Assembly (NCBI RefSeq): GCF_021284745.1
Contig: NZ_CP089925.1
Location: forward strand, 2,231,001 to 2,295,000
Reading direction: 5' to 3'
Length of the DNA: 64,000 bases
DNA from: Lysobacter sp. KIS68-7
Lineage (GTDB): Bacteria > Pseudomonadota > Gammaproteobacteria > Xanthomonadales > Xanthomonadaceae
Both the position numbers and the translations under genes were made by a program. The stretch's first letter is position 1. Each line of letters starts with the position of its first letter. Shown one piece after another: positions 1 to 9,600 of the stretch. Below the pieces are notes generated by a model, which ran no database searches, was not told where the DNA came from, and saw only the letters and a program-made list of their open reading frames with translations.

Positions 1-2092
1 CGCTGCCGTCGCCACGGCCGAAGCGGTCGTCGCCGAGGAAACCACCAAGCCGAAGGCCGGCCACCATGGCCACCCGAAGCCTGCGCCGGCACGTCCGGCC
101 GTCGTCGACGACAAGAACGCGCACAAGGGCAAGGCGGGCGCTCCGAACCGCGGCTCGCACGCGATGGTCACGTCGATCGAAGACGACGACAACGCCGCGC
201 GTTTCGCCGGCCAGCTACACCTGAGCGCGCAGGAACGTGCGCGTCGCGGTGCTGCGCGCGGTCGTCCGAAGCAGCGTCGCCAGCTCGACCAGTCGCGCAC
301 CGGCACCGGCTTCATGCGTCCCACTGCGCCGATCGTGCGCGAGATCGCCATCGGCGATGCCATCACCGTCGGCGACCTGGCGCAGAAGCTCGCGCTCAAG
401 GGCGGCGAGGTGGTGAAGCAGCTGTTCAAGATGGGCGTCATGGCCACGATCACGCAGACGATCGACCACGACACCGCGGTGCTCGTCACCGAAGAACTCG
501 GCCACAAGGCCGTGCACGTGGACGCGGGCGACGTGGAAGACGTGCTGCTCGCGCATTCGGAAGACCAGCAGGGCGAGCGCAGGCCGCGTCCGCCGGTCGT
601 CACGATCATGGGCCACGTCGACCACGGCAAGACCTCGCTGCTCGACTACATCCGCCGCACCAAGGTGGCCGCGGGCGAAGCCGGCGGAATCACGCAGCAC
701 ATCGGTGCGTACCACGTCGAAACCGACCGCGGCACGATCAGCTTCCTCGACACCCCGGGCCATGCGGCGTTCACGCAGATGCGTGCGCGCGGCGCGAAGC
801 TCACGGACATCGTGGTGCTGGTGGTCGCGGCCGATGACGGCGTCATGCCGCAGACGGTGGAAGCCGTGCAGCACGCGAAGGCGGCGGGCGTCCCGCTGAT
901 CGTCGCGGTGAACAAGATCGACAAGTCCGACGCGGACCCGCTGCGCGTGAAGAACGACCTGCTCGCGCAGGGCGTGGTCGCCGAGGAATTCGGTGGCGAA
1001 ACGCAGATGGTGGACCTCTCGGCGAAGACCGGCGCGGGCGTGGATACGCTGCTCGACGCGATCTCGCTGCAGGCCGAAGTGCTCGAACTCCGGGCCGTGT
1101 ACGACGGCCGCGCCAGCGGCGTGGTCATCGAGTCGGCGCTCGACAAGGGCCGCGGCCCGGTCGCGACGGTGCTCGTGCAGCAGGGCACGCTCCGCAAGGG
1201 CGATTACCTGGTGTGCGGCATCCAGTACGGCCGCGTGCGCGCGCTGTTCGACGAAACGGGCAAGCAGGTGCCGGAAGCGGCGCCGTCGATCCCGGTGCAG
1301 GTGCTGGGCCTTTCGGGCGTGCCGGATGCCGGCGACGATTTCGTCGTCGTCGAAGACGAACGCCTCGCGAAGGACGTCGCGCAGCAGCGCGATGCCAAGC
1401 GCCGCGAATCGCGCCTCGTCAGCCAGGCGGGCAACCGCATGGAAGACATCATGGCGCAGATGGGCGAGGGCGCCGGCCAGCAGACGCTCAACCTGTTGGT
1501 GAAGGCCGACGTGCAGGGTTCGGTGCAGGCGTTGCGCGAAGCGCTCACCGGCCTGTCCAACGCGCAGATCCGCATCAACGTGATCGGTGGCGGCGTCGGT
1601 GGCATCACCGAGTCCGACGCCACGCTCGCCGCGACCTCGAAGGCCACGGTCATCGGCTTCAACGTCCGTGCCGATGCTTCGGCGCGCAAGGTGATCGAAT
1701 CCAACGGCGTCGACCTGCGTTACTTCTCGATCATCTACGACGTCATCGACCAGGTGAAGCAGATCGCCTCGGGCGTGCTCGGCAAGGAGATCCGCGAAGA
1801 GATCATCGGCATCGCCGAAGTGCGCGACGTGTTCCGTTCGTCGAAGTTCGGCGCGGTCGCCGGCTGCATGGTCGTCGAAGGCGTGGTCAAGCGCTCCAAG
1901 CCGATCCGCGTGCTGCGCGACAACACGGTCGTGTTCGAAGGCGAACTCGAATCGCTGCGCCGCTACAAGGAAAACGTGGACGAAGTGCGCAACGGCACGG
2001 AGTGCGGTATCGGCGTCAAGGCCTACAACGACGTCAAGCCGGGCGACCAGATCGAGTGCTTCGAGCGCATCGAAGTCCAGCGCACGCTGTAA
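1..2092 (+). CDS. infB: Translation initiation factor IF-2 (5' end outside window)
   Basis: IF-2 is the GTPase that brings fMet-tRNA to the 30S subunit and promotes subunit joining. The frame is open from base 2 and has no start in the window, so the N-terminal part is missing; what remains is about 696 residues. The G1 motif GHVDHGKT lies at about 611, the switch II motif DTPGH at 749, NKID at 911 and the SAK motif near 1021. Upstream is a Lys/Arg/Ala-rich linker and the IF-2N-like segment (about 330-500). The C-terminal half holds the beta-barrel and tRNA-binding domains. It stops 6 bases before rbfA, the usual infB-rbfA-truB order of proteobacteria. Confidence 0.98.
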   Translation, partial: AAVATAEAVVAEETTKPKAGHHGHPKPAPARPAVVDDKNAHKGKAGAPNRGSHAMVTSIEDDDNAARFAGQLHLSAQERARRGAARGRPKQRRQLDQSRTGTGFMRPTAPIVREIAIGDAITVGDLAQKLALKGGEVVKQLFKMGVMATITQTIDHDTAVLVTEELGHKAVHVDAGDVEDVLLAHSEDQQGERRPRPPVVTIMGHVDHGKTSLLDYIRRTKVAAGEAGGITQHIGAYHVETDRGTISFLDTPGHAAFTQMRARGAKLTDIVVLVVAADDGVMPQTVEAVQHAKAAGVPLIVAVNKIDKSDADPLRVKNDLLAQGVVAEEFGGETQMVDLSAKTGAGVDTLLDAISLQAEVLELRAVYDGRASGVVIESALDKGRGPVATVLVQQGTLRKGDYLVCGIQYGRVRALFDETGKQVPEAAPSIPVQVLGLSGVPDAGDDFVVVEDERLAKDVAQQRDAKRRESRLVSQAGNRMEDIMAQMGEGAGQQTLNLLVKADVQGSVQALREALTGLSNAQIRINVIGGGVGGITESDATLAATSKATVIGFNVRADASARKVIESNGVDLRYFSIIYDVIDQVKQIASGVLGKEIREEIIGIAEVRDVFRSSKFGAVAGCMVVEGVVKRSKPIRVLRDNTVVFEGELESLRRYKENVDEVRNGTECGIGVKAYNDVKPGDQIECFERIEVQRTL

Positions 2093-2098
2093 GACCAC

Positions 2099-2449
2099 AT
2101 GGCGCAGAAGAGCTTCCACCGCACCGACCGCGTTTCCGCCCAGCTCCGTCGCGAGCTGGGCACGCTGGTGCACCAGGCCGTGCGTGAGCATGGCCTGGCG
2201 TCCACGAGCGTGTCGGACGTGGAGATCACCCGCGACATGGCGCACGCCAAGGTCTTCGTCACCGTGCTGCTGCCCGACAAGGCGAAGGAAACGGTGAAGG
2301 CGCTGAAGGGCCTCGCACCGGAAATCCGCTACCAGCTCGCGCGCGCGGTGAAGATGCGCCACGTGCCCGAGCTGCACTTCCATTACGACGATTCCGTGGA
2401 TCGCGGCGAACGCATCGAACAGCTGTTGCGCGACCCGGACGGCGCTTGA
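2099..2449 (+). CDS. rbfA: 30S ribosome-binding factor RbfA
   Basis: RbfA binds the immature 30S subunit and assists 16S rRNA 5'-end maturation, especially in the cold. The product is 116 residues, close to the family's usual 115-135, and starts with the typical basic stretch ([17 protein letters not shown]) followed by the KH-like fold core ([19 protein letters not shown]). It lies between infB (6-base gap) and truB, with whose TTG start its stop codon overlaps, so the three are almost surely co-transcribed and coupled. Confidence 0.97.
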   Translation: MAQKSFHRTDRVSAQLRRELGTLVHQAVREHGLASTSVSDVEITRDMAHAKVFVTVLLPDKAKETVKALKGLAPEIRYQLARAVKMRHVPELHFHYDDSVDRGERIEQLLRDPDGA

Positions 2450-3429
2450 AGCCGCGATTGCCCAAAACCCAGTTCCGCAAGCTCGACGGCCTCCTGCTGC
2501 TGGACAAGCCGCGCGGCCTGAGTTCGAACCAGGCCCTGCAACGCGTCCGCCATCTCTTCCGCGCCGACAAGGCCGGCCACACCGGCAGCCTCGATCCCCT
2601 CGCCACCGGCCTGCTGCCGGTGTGTTTCGGTGAAGCCACGAAGATCGCGGGCGGCCTGCTCGGCGCACGCAAGGCGTACGAGACCGTCGCGCGCCTGGGC
2701 ATCGTTACCGATACCGACGATGCCGAAGGCCAGCCGCTGCGCGAACGGCCGGTCCCGCGCCTCACCATTCCGGAGATCGACGCGGCCTTGCGCACCCTCA
2801 CGGGCGCGCAGATGCAGCGGCCACCGATCTTCTCCGCGCTCAAGCGCGGCGGCGAACCGCTCTATGCGCGTGCGCGCCGCGGCGAAGCGGTCGAAGTCGA
2901 TCCACGGCCGGTCGAGGTCCACGCCTTCGACCTCATCTCCGCCGCCGACCTGTTGCATGGCGACGAACCGCTGCTGCGCCTGAACGTGGAATGCGGATCG
3001 GGCACCTACGTGCGCAGCCTCGTGCGCGACCTGGGCGAACTGCTCGGTTGCGGAGCGCACGTGGCCGAGCTGCGTCGCCTCTGGGTCGATCCCTTCCGCG
3101 ATCCGCGCATGTGGACCCTGGAAGCGCTGCAGGAACTCGCCGACCGCGGCGAACGCATGCTCGATGCCTGCCTGCTCCCGATCGAAGCGGGCATGGCCTC
3201 ATGGCCGCACCTGCGGGTGTCGGAGGCGCAGGCGCAGCGCCTGGCGCGTGGACAGTCGGTCGCCGGGGCCTCTTCCACGCCCGGCAGCGTCGCCCTCTAC
3301 GACGAAGCCGGCCGCGCGCTGGGGCTGGGCGAAGTCGACGGGGAAGGGCGCCTGCGTCCGCAGCGGCTCTTCACATGGGCCGCGGCGCTCGGGCAGCCAC
3401 AGCCGCTCGAAGCTAAACCCTTGTCCTGA
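2446..3429 (+). CDS. truB: tRNA pseudouridine-55 synthase TruB
   Basis: TruB isomerises U55 to pseudouridine in the T-loop of tRNAs. The 327-residue product has the catalytic motif [15 protein letters not shown] (the Asp is the nucleophile) near residue 48 and a C-terminal PUA-type domain from about residue 250. The only start that keeps the full N-terminus is TTG at 2446, which overlaps the rbfA stop (TTGA); the Leu/Arg-rich start [18 protein letters not shown] matches the family. The rare start codon suggests translation depends on ribosomes finishing rbfA. No terminator follows; the rpsO promoter begins in its last codons. Confidence 0.96.
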   Translation: MKPRLPKTQFRKLDGLLLLDKPRGLSSNQALQRVRHLFRADKAGHTGSLDPLATGLLPVCFGEATKIAGGLLGARKAYETVARLGIVTDTDDAEGQPLRERPVPRLTIPEIDAALRTLTGAQMQRPPIFSALKRGGEPLYARARRGEAVEVDPRPVEVHAFDLISAADLLHGDEPLLRLNVECGSGTYVRSLVRDLGELLGCGAHVAELRRLWVDPFRDPRMWTLEALQELADRGERMLDACLLPIEAGMASWPHLRVSEAQAQRLARGQSVAGASSTPGSVALYDEAGRALGLGEVDGEGRLRPQRLFTWAAALGQPQPLEAKPLS

Positions 3430-3450
3430 AAGGCGCCCGCGGCTTACAAT
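3421..3450 (+). promoter_or_regulatory. Sigma-70-type promoter for rpsO
   Basis: TTGTCC (3421-3426) and TACAAT (3445-3450) are separated by 18 bases, a good housekeeping promoter match. The -35 box lies inside the last codons of truB. The -10 box sits between two copies of the 10-mer CCCGCGGCTT (3436-3445 and 3451-3460). Transcription would start about 115 bases before rpsO, leaving a leader long enough for the S15 feedback control known in other bacteria. Confidence 0.6.
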
Positions 3451-3574
3451 CCCGCGGCTTTTCGCAGCAAATCACGCAGGGTCCCCTGCATTCCGCAAAC
3501 GGCGGGCACGCGGTGCGCTCGGTCGAGACAGCCGAAGCGTTCCTGCAAACCTCGCATCCAGGAGTAAAGCAACA

Positions 3575-3835
3575 ATGTCCATCGATTCCGCAAAGGTCAT
3601 CAGCGAACACAAGCGTGGCGACAACGACACCGGTTCGCCGGAAGTCCAGGTCGCCCTGCTCACGGCCCGCATCGAGCAGCTCACGGGCCACTTCAAGACG
3701 CACAAGCAGGACCACCACAGCCGTCGTGGCCTGCTGATGATGGTCAACCGCCGCCGCAGCCTCCTCGATTACCTGAAGCGCAAGGACAACGAGCGCTACA
3801 AGGCCCTGATCGAGAAGTTGGGCCTGCGTCGCTAA
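3575..3835 (+). CDS. rpsO: 30S ribosomal protein S15
   Basis: S15 is a primary 16S rRNA-binding protein of the small-subunit platform and forms bridge B4. The 86-residue product begins [15 protein letters not shown], contains the family signature [16 protein letters not shown] and [20 protein letters not shown], and ends KLGLRR. The ATG at 3575 is preceded by AGGAG (3560-3564) at normal spacing; the open frame extends far upstream but that part is truB sequence in another frame. A strong intrinsic terminator follows 12 bases after the stop, then pnp, the conserved rpsO-pnp pair. Confidence 0.98.
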   Translation: MSIDSAKVISEHKRGDNDTGSPEVQVALLTARIEQLTGHFKTHKQDHHSRRGLLMMVNRRRSLLDYLKRKDNERYKALIEKLGLRR

Positions 3836-3847
3836 GCGACAAACCCG

Positions 3848-3882
3848 GACCGCGGCGCAGCGATGCGCCGCGGTCTTGTTTT
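3848..3882 (+). terminator. Rho-independent terminator after rpsO
   Basis: A perfect 12-bp stem (GACCGCGGCGCA / TGCGCCGCGGTC) closed by a GCGA tetraloop is followed by TTGTTTT. It ends the rpsO transcript and separates it from pnp, although in related bacteria partial read-through to pnp is usual. Confidence 0.93.
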
Positions 3883-3968
3883 AAGAGGTCGCCGCTCCCC
3901 CGGCGACAACCGCCTCCGGCATGGGTCGGAACGCGGTCCATCCGCAAGTCATCCAAGGAATTACACAC

Positions 3969-6077
3969 GTGGCAAAAATTACCAAGACCTTCCAGTACGG
4001 CAAGCACGAGGTCACCCTCGAAACCGGCGAAATCGCGCGCCAGGCCTCCGGCGCCGTGGTCGTCAAGATCGACGGCACCGTACTGCTGGTCACCGCCGTC
4101 GCCGCCAAGTCCGCGCGCGAAGGCCAGGACTTCTTCCCCCTGACGGTGGATTACCAGGAGAAGTTCTACGCCGGCGGCCGCATCCCGGGCGGCTTCTTCA
4201 AGCGCGAAGGGCGCCAGACCGAAAAGGAAACGCTGATCTCGCGCCTGATCGATCGCCCGATCCGCCCGCTGTTCCCCGAGGAATACAAGAACGAAGTCCA
4301 GATCATCGCGACCGTGATGTCGCTGAATCCGGAAGTCGATGGCGACATCGCCGCGCTCATCGGCGCCTCGGCCGCGCTCTCGCTGGCCGGCACGCCGTTC
4401 CAGGGCCCGATCGGCGCCGCGAAGGTCGGTTACAAGAACGGCCAGTACCTGCTCAACCCCTCGACCACCGAACTGGTGGATTCGGAACTCGAACTCGTCG
4501 TCGCCGGCACCTCCAACGCCGTGCTGATGGTCGAATCCGAAGCGAAGGAACTCTCCGAAGACGTGATGCTCGGCGCGGTGATGTTCGGCCATCGCGAAAT
4601 GCAGAAGGTCATCAACGCCATCAACGAGCTCACCGTCGAAGCGGGCACCAAGCCCACGACGTGGACCGCCCCGGCGAAGAACACCGCGCTCATCGGCGCC
4701 ATCACCGAAGCCGCCGGCGCGCAGCTCGCGCAGGCCTACCAGGTGCGCGACAAGGGCGAGCGCCGCGAAGCCATCGGTGCGATCCGCAAGGATGTCTGGT
4801 CCTCGCTGACCGGCCGCGCTGAATCGGAAGGTTGGGCCGCCGGCGAATACGCGAAGGAATTCGGCGACCTCGAATACAGCACGATGCGCAACGCGGTCCT
4901 CTCGACCAAGACCCGCATCGACGGCCGCGCGCTCGACACCGTGCGCCCGATCGCTTCGAAGGTCGGCATCCTGCCGCGCACGCACGGCTCCTCGCTGTTC
5001 ACCCGTGGCGAAACGCAGGCGATCGTGGTCGCCACGCTCGGCACCGCGCGCGATGGCCAGATCATCGACGCCGTCGCCGGCGAGTACAAGGAACACTTCC
5101 TGTTCCACTACAACTTCCCGCCCTACTCGGTCGGTGAAGCGGGCCGCATGATGGGTCCGAAGCGTCGCGAAATCGGCCACGGCCGCCTCGCCAAGCGCGG
5201 CGTGCTCGCCGTGATGCCGACGATGGAAGAATTCCCGTACACGATCCGCATCGTGTCGGAAATCACCGAGTCGAACGGCTCCTCGTCGATGGCCTCGGTC
5301 TGCGGTTCGTCGCTGGCGCTGATGGACGCGGGCGTGCCGATCAAGTCGCCGGTCGCGGGCATCGCGATGGGCCTGGTGAAGGAAGGCGACGCCTACGTCG
5401 TGCTCAGCGACATCCTCGGCGACGAAGACCACCTCGGCGACATGGACTTCAAGGTCGCGGGCACCGAGAAGGGCGTCTCCGCGCTGCAGATGGACATCAA
5501 GATCCAGGGCATCACCGAAGAGATCATGAAGGTGGCGCTGGCGCAGGCGAAGGCCGGCCGACTGCACATCCTCGGCGAGATGGCGAAGGCCATCACCACG
5601 CCGCGCGGCGAGCTCAGCGAGTTCGCGCCGCGCCTGCTCACGATGAAGATCCACCCGGACAAGATCCGCGAAGTGATCGGCAAGGGTGGTTCGACCATCC
5701 AGGCGATCACCAAGGAAACCGGGACGCAGATCGACATCCAGGACGACGGCACGATCGTCATCGCTTCGGTCAACGCCGCCGCCGCCCAGGCTGCGAAGGC
5801 GCGCATCGAGCAGATCACGTCGGACGTCGAGCCGGGCCGCATCTACGAGGGCAAGGTCGTCAAGCTGATGGACTTCGGTGCGTTCGTCACCATCCTTCCG
5901 GGCAAGGACGGTCTGGTCCACGTGTCGCAGATTTCCAACGAGCGCGTCGAGAAGGTCAGCGACAAGCTCAAGGAAGGCGATGTGGTGAAGGTCAAGGTGC
6001 TCGAGGTCGACAAGCAGGGTCGCATTCGTCTGTCGATGAAGGCCGTGGAAGAAGGCGAGGGGATTCCGGCGGCGTAA
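3969..6077 (+). CDS. pnp: Polyribonucleotide nucleotidyltransferase (PNPase)
   Basis: PNPase degrades RNA 3' to 5' by phosphorolysis and is a degradosome component. I place the start at GTG 3969 ([20 protein letters not shown]), preceded by AAGGAA at 3955-3960; this gives 702 residues, the normal length, whereas the upstream ATG at 3921 adds an unconserved tail. Two RNase PH domains flank an alpha-helical linker; the second carries the FTRGETQA segment. A KH domain (about residues 555-620, with the IGKGG-type motif [10 protein letters not shown]) and an S1 domain (about 622-690, [18 protein letters not shown]) close the protein. A terminator follows. Confidence 0.97.
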   Translation: MAKITKTFQYGKHEVTLETGEIARQASGAVVVKIDGTVLLVTAVAAKSAREGQDFFPLTVDYQEKFYAGGRIPGGFFKREGRQTEKETLISRLIDRPIRPLFPEEYKNEVQIIATVMSLNPEVDGDIAALIGASAALSLAGTPFQGPIGAAKVGYKNGQYLLNPSTTELVDSELELVVAGTSNAVLMVESEAKELSEDVMLGAVMFGHREMQKVINAINELTVEAGTKPTTWTAPAKNTALIGAITEAAGAQLAQAYQVRDKGERREAIGAIRKDVWSSLTGRAESEGWAAGEYAKEFGDLEYSTMRNAVLSTKTRIDGRALDTVRPIASKVGILPRTHGSSLFTRGETQAIVVATLGTARDGQIIDAVAGEYKEHFLFHYNFPPYSVGEAGRMMGPKRREIGHGRLAKRGVLAVMPTMEEFPYTIRIVSEITESNGSSSMASVCGSSLALMDAGVPIKSPVAGIAMGLVKEGDAYVVLSDILGDEDHLGDMDFKVAGTEKGVSALQMDIKIQGITEEIMKVALAQAKAGRLHILGEMAKAITTPRGELSEFAPRLLTMKIHPDKIREVIGKGGSTIQAITKETGTQIDIQDDGTIVIASVNAAAAQAAKARIEQITSDVEPGRIYEGKVVKLMDFGAFVTILPGKDGLVHVSQISNERVEKVSDKLKEGDVVKVKVLEVDKQGRIRLSMKAVEEGEGIPAA

Positions 6078-6102
6078 GCTTCCGCGAGTCAGCGTCTGAT
6101 CG

Positions 6103-6131
6103 AAAAAGCGGGCTTCGGCCCGCTTTTTCTT
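6103..6131 (+). terminator. Rho-independent terminator after pnp
   Basis: The stem AAAAAGCGGGC / GCCCGCTTTTT with a TTCG tetraloop lies 25 bases after the pnp stop, with the T-run in its 3' arm. The A-run on the 5' side would also let it act from the opposite strand. Confidence 0.92.
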
Positions 6132-6176
6132 TGCGGGTTGGAAAGCGGTCATCGGCTCCGGAAGGGACGGGCCGCC

Positions 6177-6288
6177 ACGCCCTCGGTTATCGCGCCTGTC
6201 GGAGCGCCTCCAAGCCGCATCCATGCAAACGGAGCTCCGCCCGGGTGGCCATCCATGGCCGCCCTGCAGTCGCGATAACCGAGTGCGT
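6177..6288. repeat. Imperfect 22-bp inverted repeat enclosing ~68 bp
   Basis: The left arm (6177-6198) and the right arm (6267-6288) are reverse complements over 22 bases with two mismatches; the core CTCGGTTATCGCG / CGCGATAACCGAG (6182-6194, 6271-6283) is perfect. Between them lie further short palindromes (GGAGCTCC near 6231, GGCCATCCATGGCC near 6247). There is no ORF inside. This could be a small mobile-type or extragenic palindromic element, or simply a large RNA hairpin after pnp; copies elsewhere in the genome would decide. Confidence 0.5.
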
Positions 6289-6341
6289 GTCGACCCTCCG
6301 CGCAGGTTTGTGGGCTGCACTGCGTTCGTTATAGTCGCGCC

Positions 6342-6629
6342 ATGATCGATTTTCGACGCTTGACTACGATTCCGACGGTCTGGTTGTTCGCGCCCTTGGT
6401 GGTGGCGGGGGTCGCGATTGCCGTGCTCAGTGCATTTCCTGTGCACGAAGTTGTTTGGGACGTCGGGTCCTGGTGTTTGGTGGGTGCGATGGCGATGTTG
6501 GTTGTCTTGCTTCCCGTTACGGCGGTGGCGTTGGCGGTCAATCCTGCTGCGCGCACGTGGGGGCGGTGGGTCGCGTTCGTGTTCGGGATGCTCTTCATGG
6601 GCGTCGTGGTGTACGCCGCGGTCACTTAG
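6342..6629 (+). CDS. Small hydrophobic membrane protein, unknown function
   Basis: The 95-residue product starts MIDFRRLTTIPT and has three strongly hydrophobic segments (about residues 12-32, 42-64 and 74-94), so it is probably an inner-membrane protein with three helices. I recognise no family. Its stop codon overlaps the stop of the convergent histidine kinase gene by four bases (6626-6629). Codon use is compatible with a real gene, although slightly richer in G than its neighbours, with many GTG and TTG codons. Confidence 0.6.
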   Translation: MIDFRRLTTIPTVWLFAPLVVAGVAIAVLSAFPVHEVVWDVGSWCLVGAMAMLVVLLPVTAVALAVNPAARTWGRWVAFVFGMLFMGVVVYAAVT

Positions 6630-9600
6630 TGCAAGGCATCCAGGCGCGCGAGGAGCATTTCCGGATCGACGGGTTTCACCAGGTGTGCGTCGAAGCCGCT
6701 TTGTTGCGAGCGCAGGCGATCGGCGTCGGTGCCCCAGCCGGTGGTGGCCAGCACGGCGATGCGGTCGCCGCCGGGCATGGCGCGGATCTGTTGGCAGGTT
6801 TCGTAGCCGTCCAGTAGCGGCATGCCGAGGTCGAGCAGGACGACGTCGGGTTTGCGTTCGGCCACGGCTTCCACGCATGCGCGTCCGTCGTAGACGGTGC
6901 GGACGTCGTGGCCCTGCATTTGCAGGAACAGGGCCATCGAATCGGCGCTTTCGTGGTTGTCGTCGGCGACCACGATCGACATGGCCTGCGGGTCGCGCAC
7001 GATCGGCCAGTCCATCGAATCCGCGCCGACTTGCCGCACGCCCACCAGGGGCAGGCGCACGACGAACTCGCTGCCGCGTCCGATGCCTGCGCTGCGCGCT
7101 TCCACGGTGCCGCCGTGCTGTTCGACCAGGCTGCGCACCAGGGTCAGGCCGATGCCGAGTCCGCCCTGCGAATGCGCGCGGCCGTGCTCGCTCTGCGTGA
7201 ACATGTCGAAGACCTGCGTGAGCATGTCCTGGGCGAGGCCGATGCCGTCGTCCTCCACGCGGATCTCCGCCCACGGGCCCGCGCGTCCGGCATGCAGCGT
7301 GATGTTGCCGCCCGACGGCGTGTACTTCGCGGCGTTGTTGAGCAGGTTGGTGAAGACCTGCGCCAGTCGCACGGGATCGGCGTCCAGCGGCAGCGGTTCG
7401 GTGGTGACGTCCAGGTGGAAGTGGTGGTTGGCCTGTTCCAGCAAGGGGCGGCTGGTTTCGATCGCGGCATCCAGCACGTCGCGCATCATCACGCGCTGCT
7501 TGCGCAGTTCGATCTCGCCGCGGGTGATGCGCGAGACCTCCATCAGGTCGTCCACCAGGCGCACCATGTGCGAGACCTGGCGCTCCATCATGCCGTGCAG
7601 CTTGTGCAGTTGCGCGTCGTCGCCTTCGCGCGCACGCAGGATGTGCAGGCAGTTGCGCAGCGGGGCGAGCGGGTTGCGCAGTTCGTGGGCGAGGGTGGCC
7701 AGGAATTCGTCCTTGCGGCGATCGGCGGCGCGCAGGTCTTCGAGTGTCTGGCGGCGTTCGATCAGGTCGGCGGCCTGGCGGGCGAGGATGTCGAGCAGGC
7801 GCAGGTCGCGCTCGGCGGGGACGTGCGGGCGCGTCCAGTGTGTCGACAGCATGCCGACGATCTGGCCGTCGCGCGCGTACAGGGGCGTGCTCTGCGCCGC
7901 GGAAATGCCCGTACGCCGATAGCGGTCGGCATCGGCCGATCCATCCATCGCGGGCGTCTGCTCGACGTCGGTCACGATGGTGCGTGCGCCGCTGCGCAGG
8001 GATTGCGCGCCACAGCTCTGCGAGGTCGGCCCGGCATCGATCCACGTCCACGCCGCCTGGTTCTGCGGGGTGAAGCCGCGTGCGGCGAGCAGTTCGAGTT
8101 CGCCGTTGCCGCGTTCCGGATGCAGGCGCTGCAGCACCGCGAACTGCGAATGCATGATCGCCATCGCGGCGGCGACGATCTTGTCGTACAGCGTTTCCTC
8201 GGTCTCTTCGTGCACGAGTTCGGCGCTGATGCTTTGCAGCAGGGTGGCGTCGCCCAGTTCGGCTTCCAGGCGCGCTTCGCTTTCGCGCACCGCGACTTCC
8301 GCGCGGGCGCGTTCGATGGCGGCCCAGGTACGTTCCGCGGTTTCCTCGATGAGCGCGATCTCGTCGCCCGCCCACAGGCGTGGCGTGGCCTGGTGCACGC
8401 TGAGCACGGCTTCCAGTCGGCCTGCCTTGACCAGGGGCACCGAGACATGCGCGCGCACGTGCTGGCGATCGTAGCTCTCGCGAAACGCCGCACCGAGGGT
8501 GCTGCTGGCATGCACGTCGTCCAGCACCACGGTGCGTCCGCTGCGCAATCGCGCGCCGAGGTCTTCCCCGAAGCTCGACAGACGGTGTTCGCCCACGAGC
8601 GACGGCATGTCGTTGCCGCAGTGCTCCGACAGCACGCGCACGGTCTCGTGGTCGTCCAGCACTTCGGCGTAGACCACGCGATCGGCGCGCAGGTACTCGC
8701 ATAGCGTGTCCGCCGCCGCGCGCTGGATCTCGTTGGGGTCGGCAAGTGGGCGCAACGCATCGCTGAGCGAGACGCGGAAGGCCGCGCGCGCGGCGGAACG
8801 GCGCATCAGGGCCTCGGCGCGCTTGCGCTCGGTGAGGTCCATCGCCATGGCCACGACGTAGCGTCGACCATCCTTCAAGGCGCCCGGCGAGGAGGCGTTG
8901 AGGCTCCACGCGCGCGGCTGGCCATCGCGCGTGACGATGTCGATGTCGGTCTGCAGCATCGCGTGGTCGACGCCGAACAGGCGATCCATCGCGTCGCGGA
9001 AGCTCCCTTCGCGAATGCCGTAGGCGCGCCGCAACCAGTCCTGCAGCACCGGGGCATCTTCCAATGAGTATCCGGTCTGCTCGGTCCAGCTTCGACTGAG
9101 CTGCAGCACCTCGCCGTCGTCGGCATGGATGATCAAGGCGAGCGGGGCATCCTCCACCGTGCGGCGCAACTGCAGTTCGTTCTCGCGCAGGCGTTCCATG
9201 GCCGCGCGGCGGCCGGTGTCGTCGAAGTTCACGCCGGTCAGTCCGATGGCGTGTCCGTCCGCGTCATAGATCGCGCGGCCGCGCGAAACGATCCAGTGCA
9301 CTTCGCCATTGGGCCAGACTACGCGATGCTCGGCGTCGTACTCGTCGTGCGAGGCCACGGTATGCACGATCGCGCGGCGCATGCGGTTGCGGTCGTCGGG
9401 ATGGATCAGTTCGTCGAAGGCGCGTTGCAGGTCCAGCGGCTCGTCGGGCGCGAGGCCGAAGTTCGCCTTGCACTGGTCGGACGCGGTAGGGGCCATCGTG
9501 CGCAGGTCCACGTACCAGGTGCCGAGCTTGCCGGTGTTGAGCACGAGCTGCAGGTGGTCGGCCTGTTCGCGCAGCGTGGATTCCAGAGCCTTGTGCTTGC

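Noticed and set aside
3744-8909. Very long minus-strand open frame (1721 codons) across pnp and the kinase gene
   Set aside because: It is antisense to pnp and out of frame with the kinase; its product is Arg/His/Asp-rich with no domain, a typical shadow of high-GC coding DNA.
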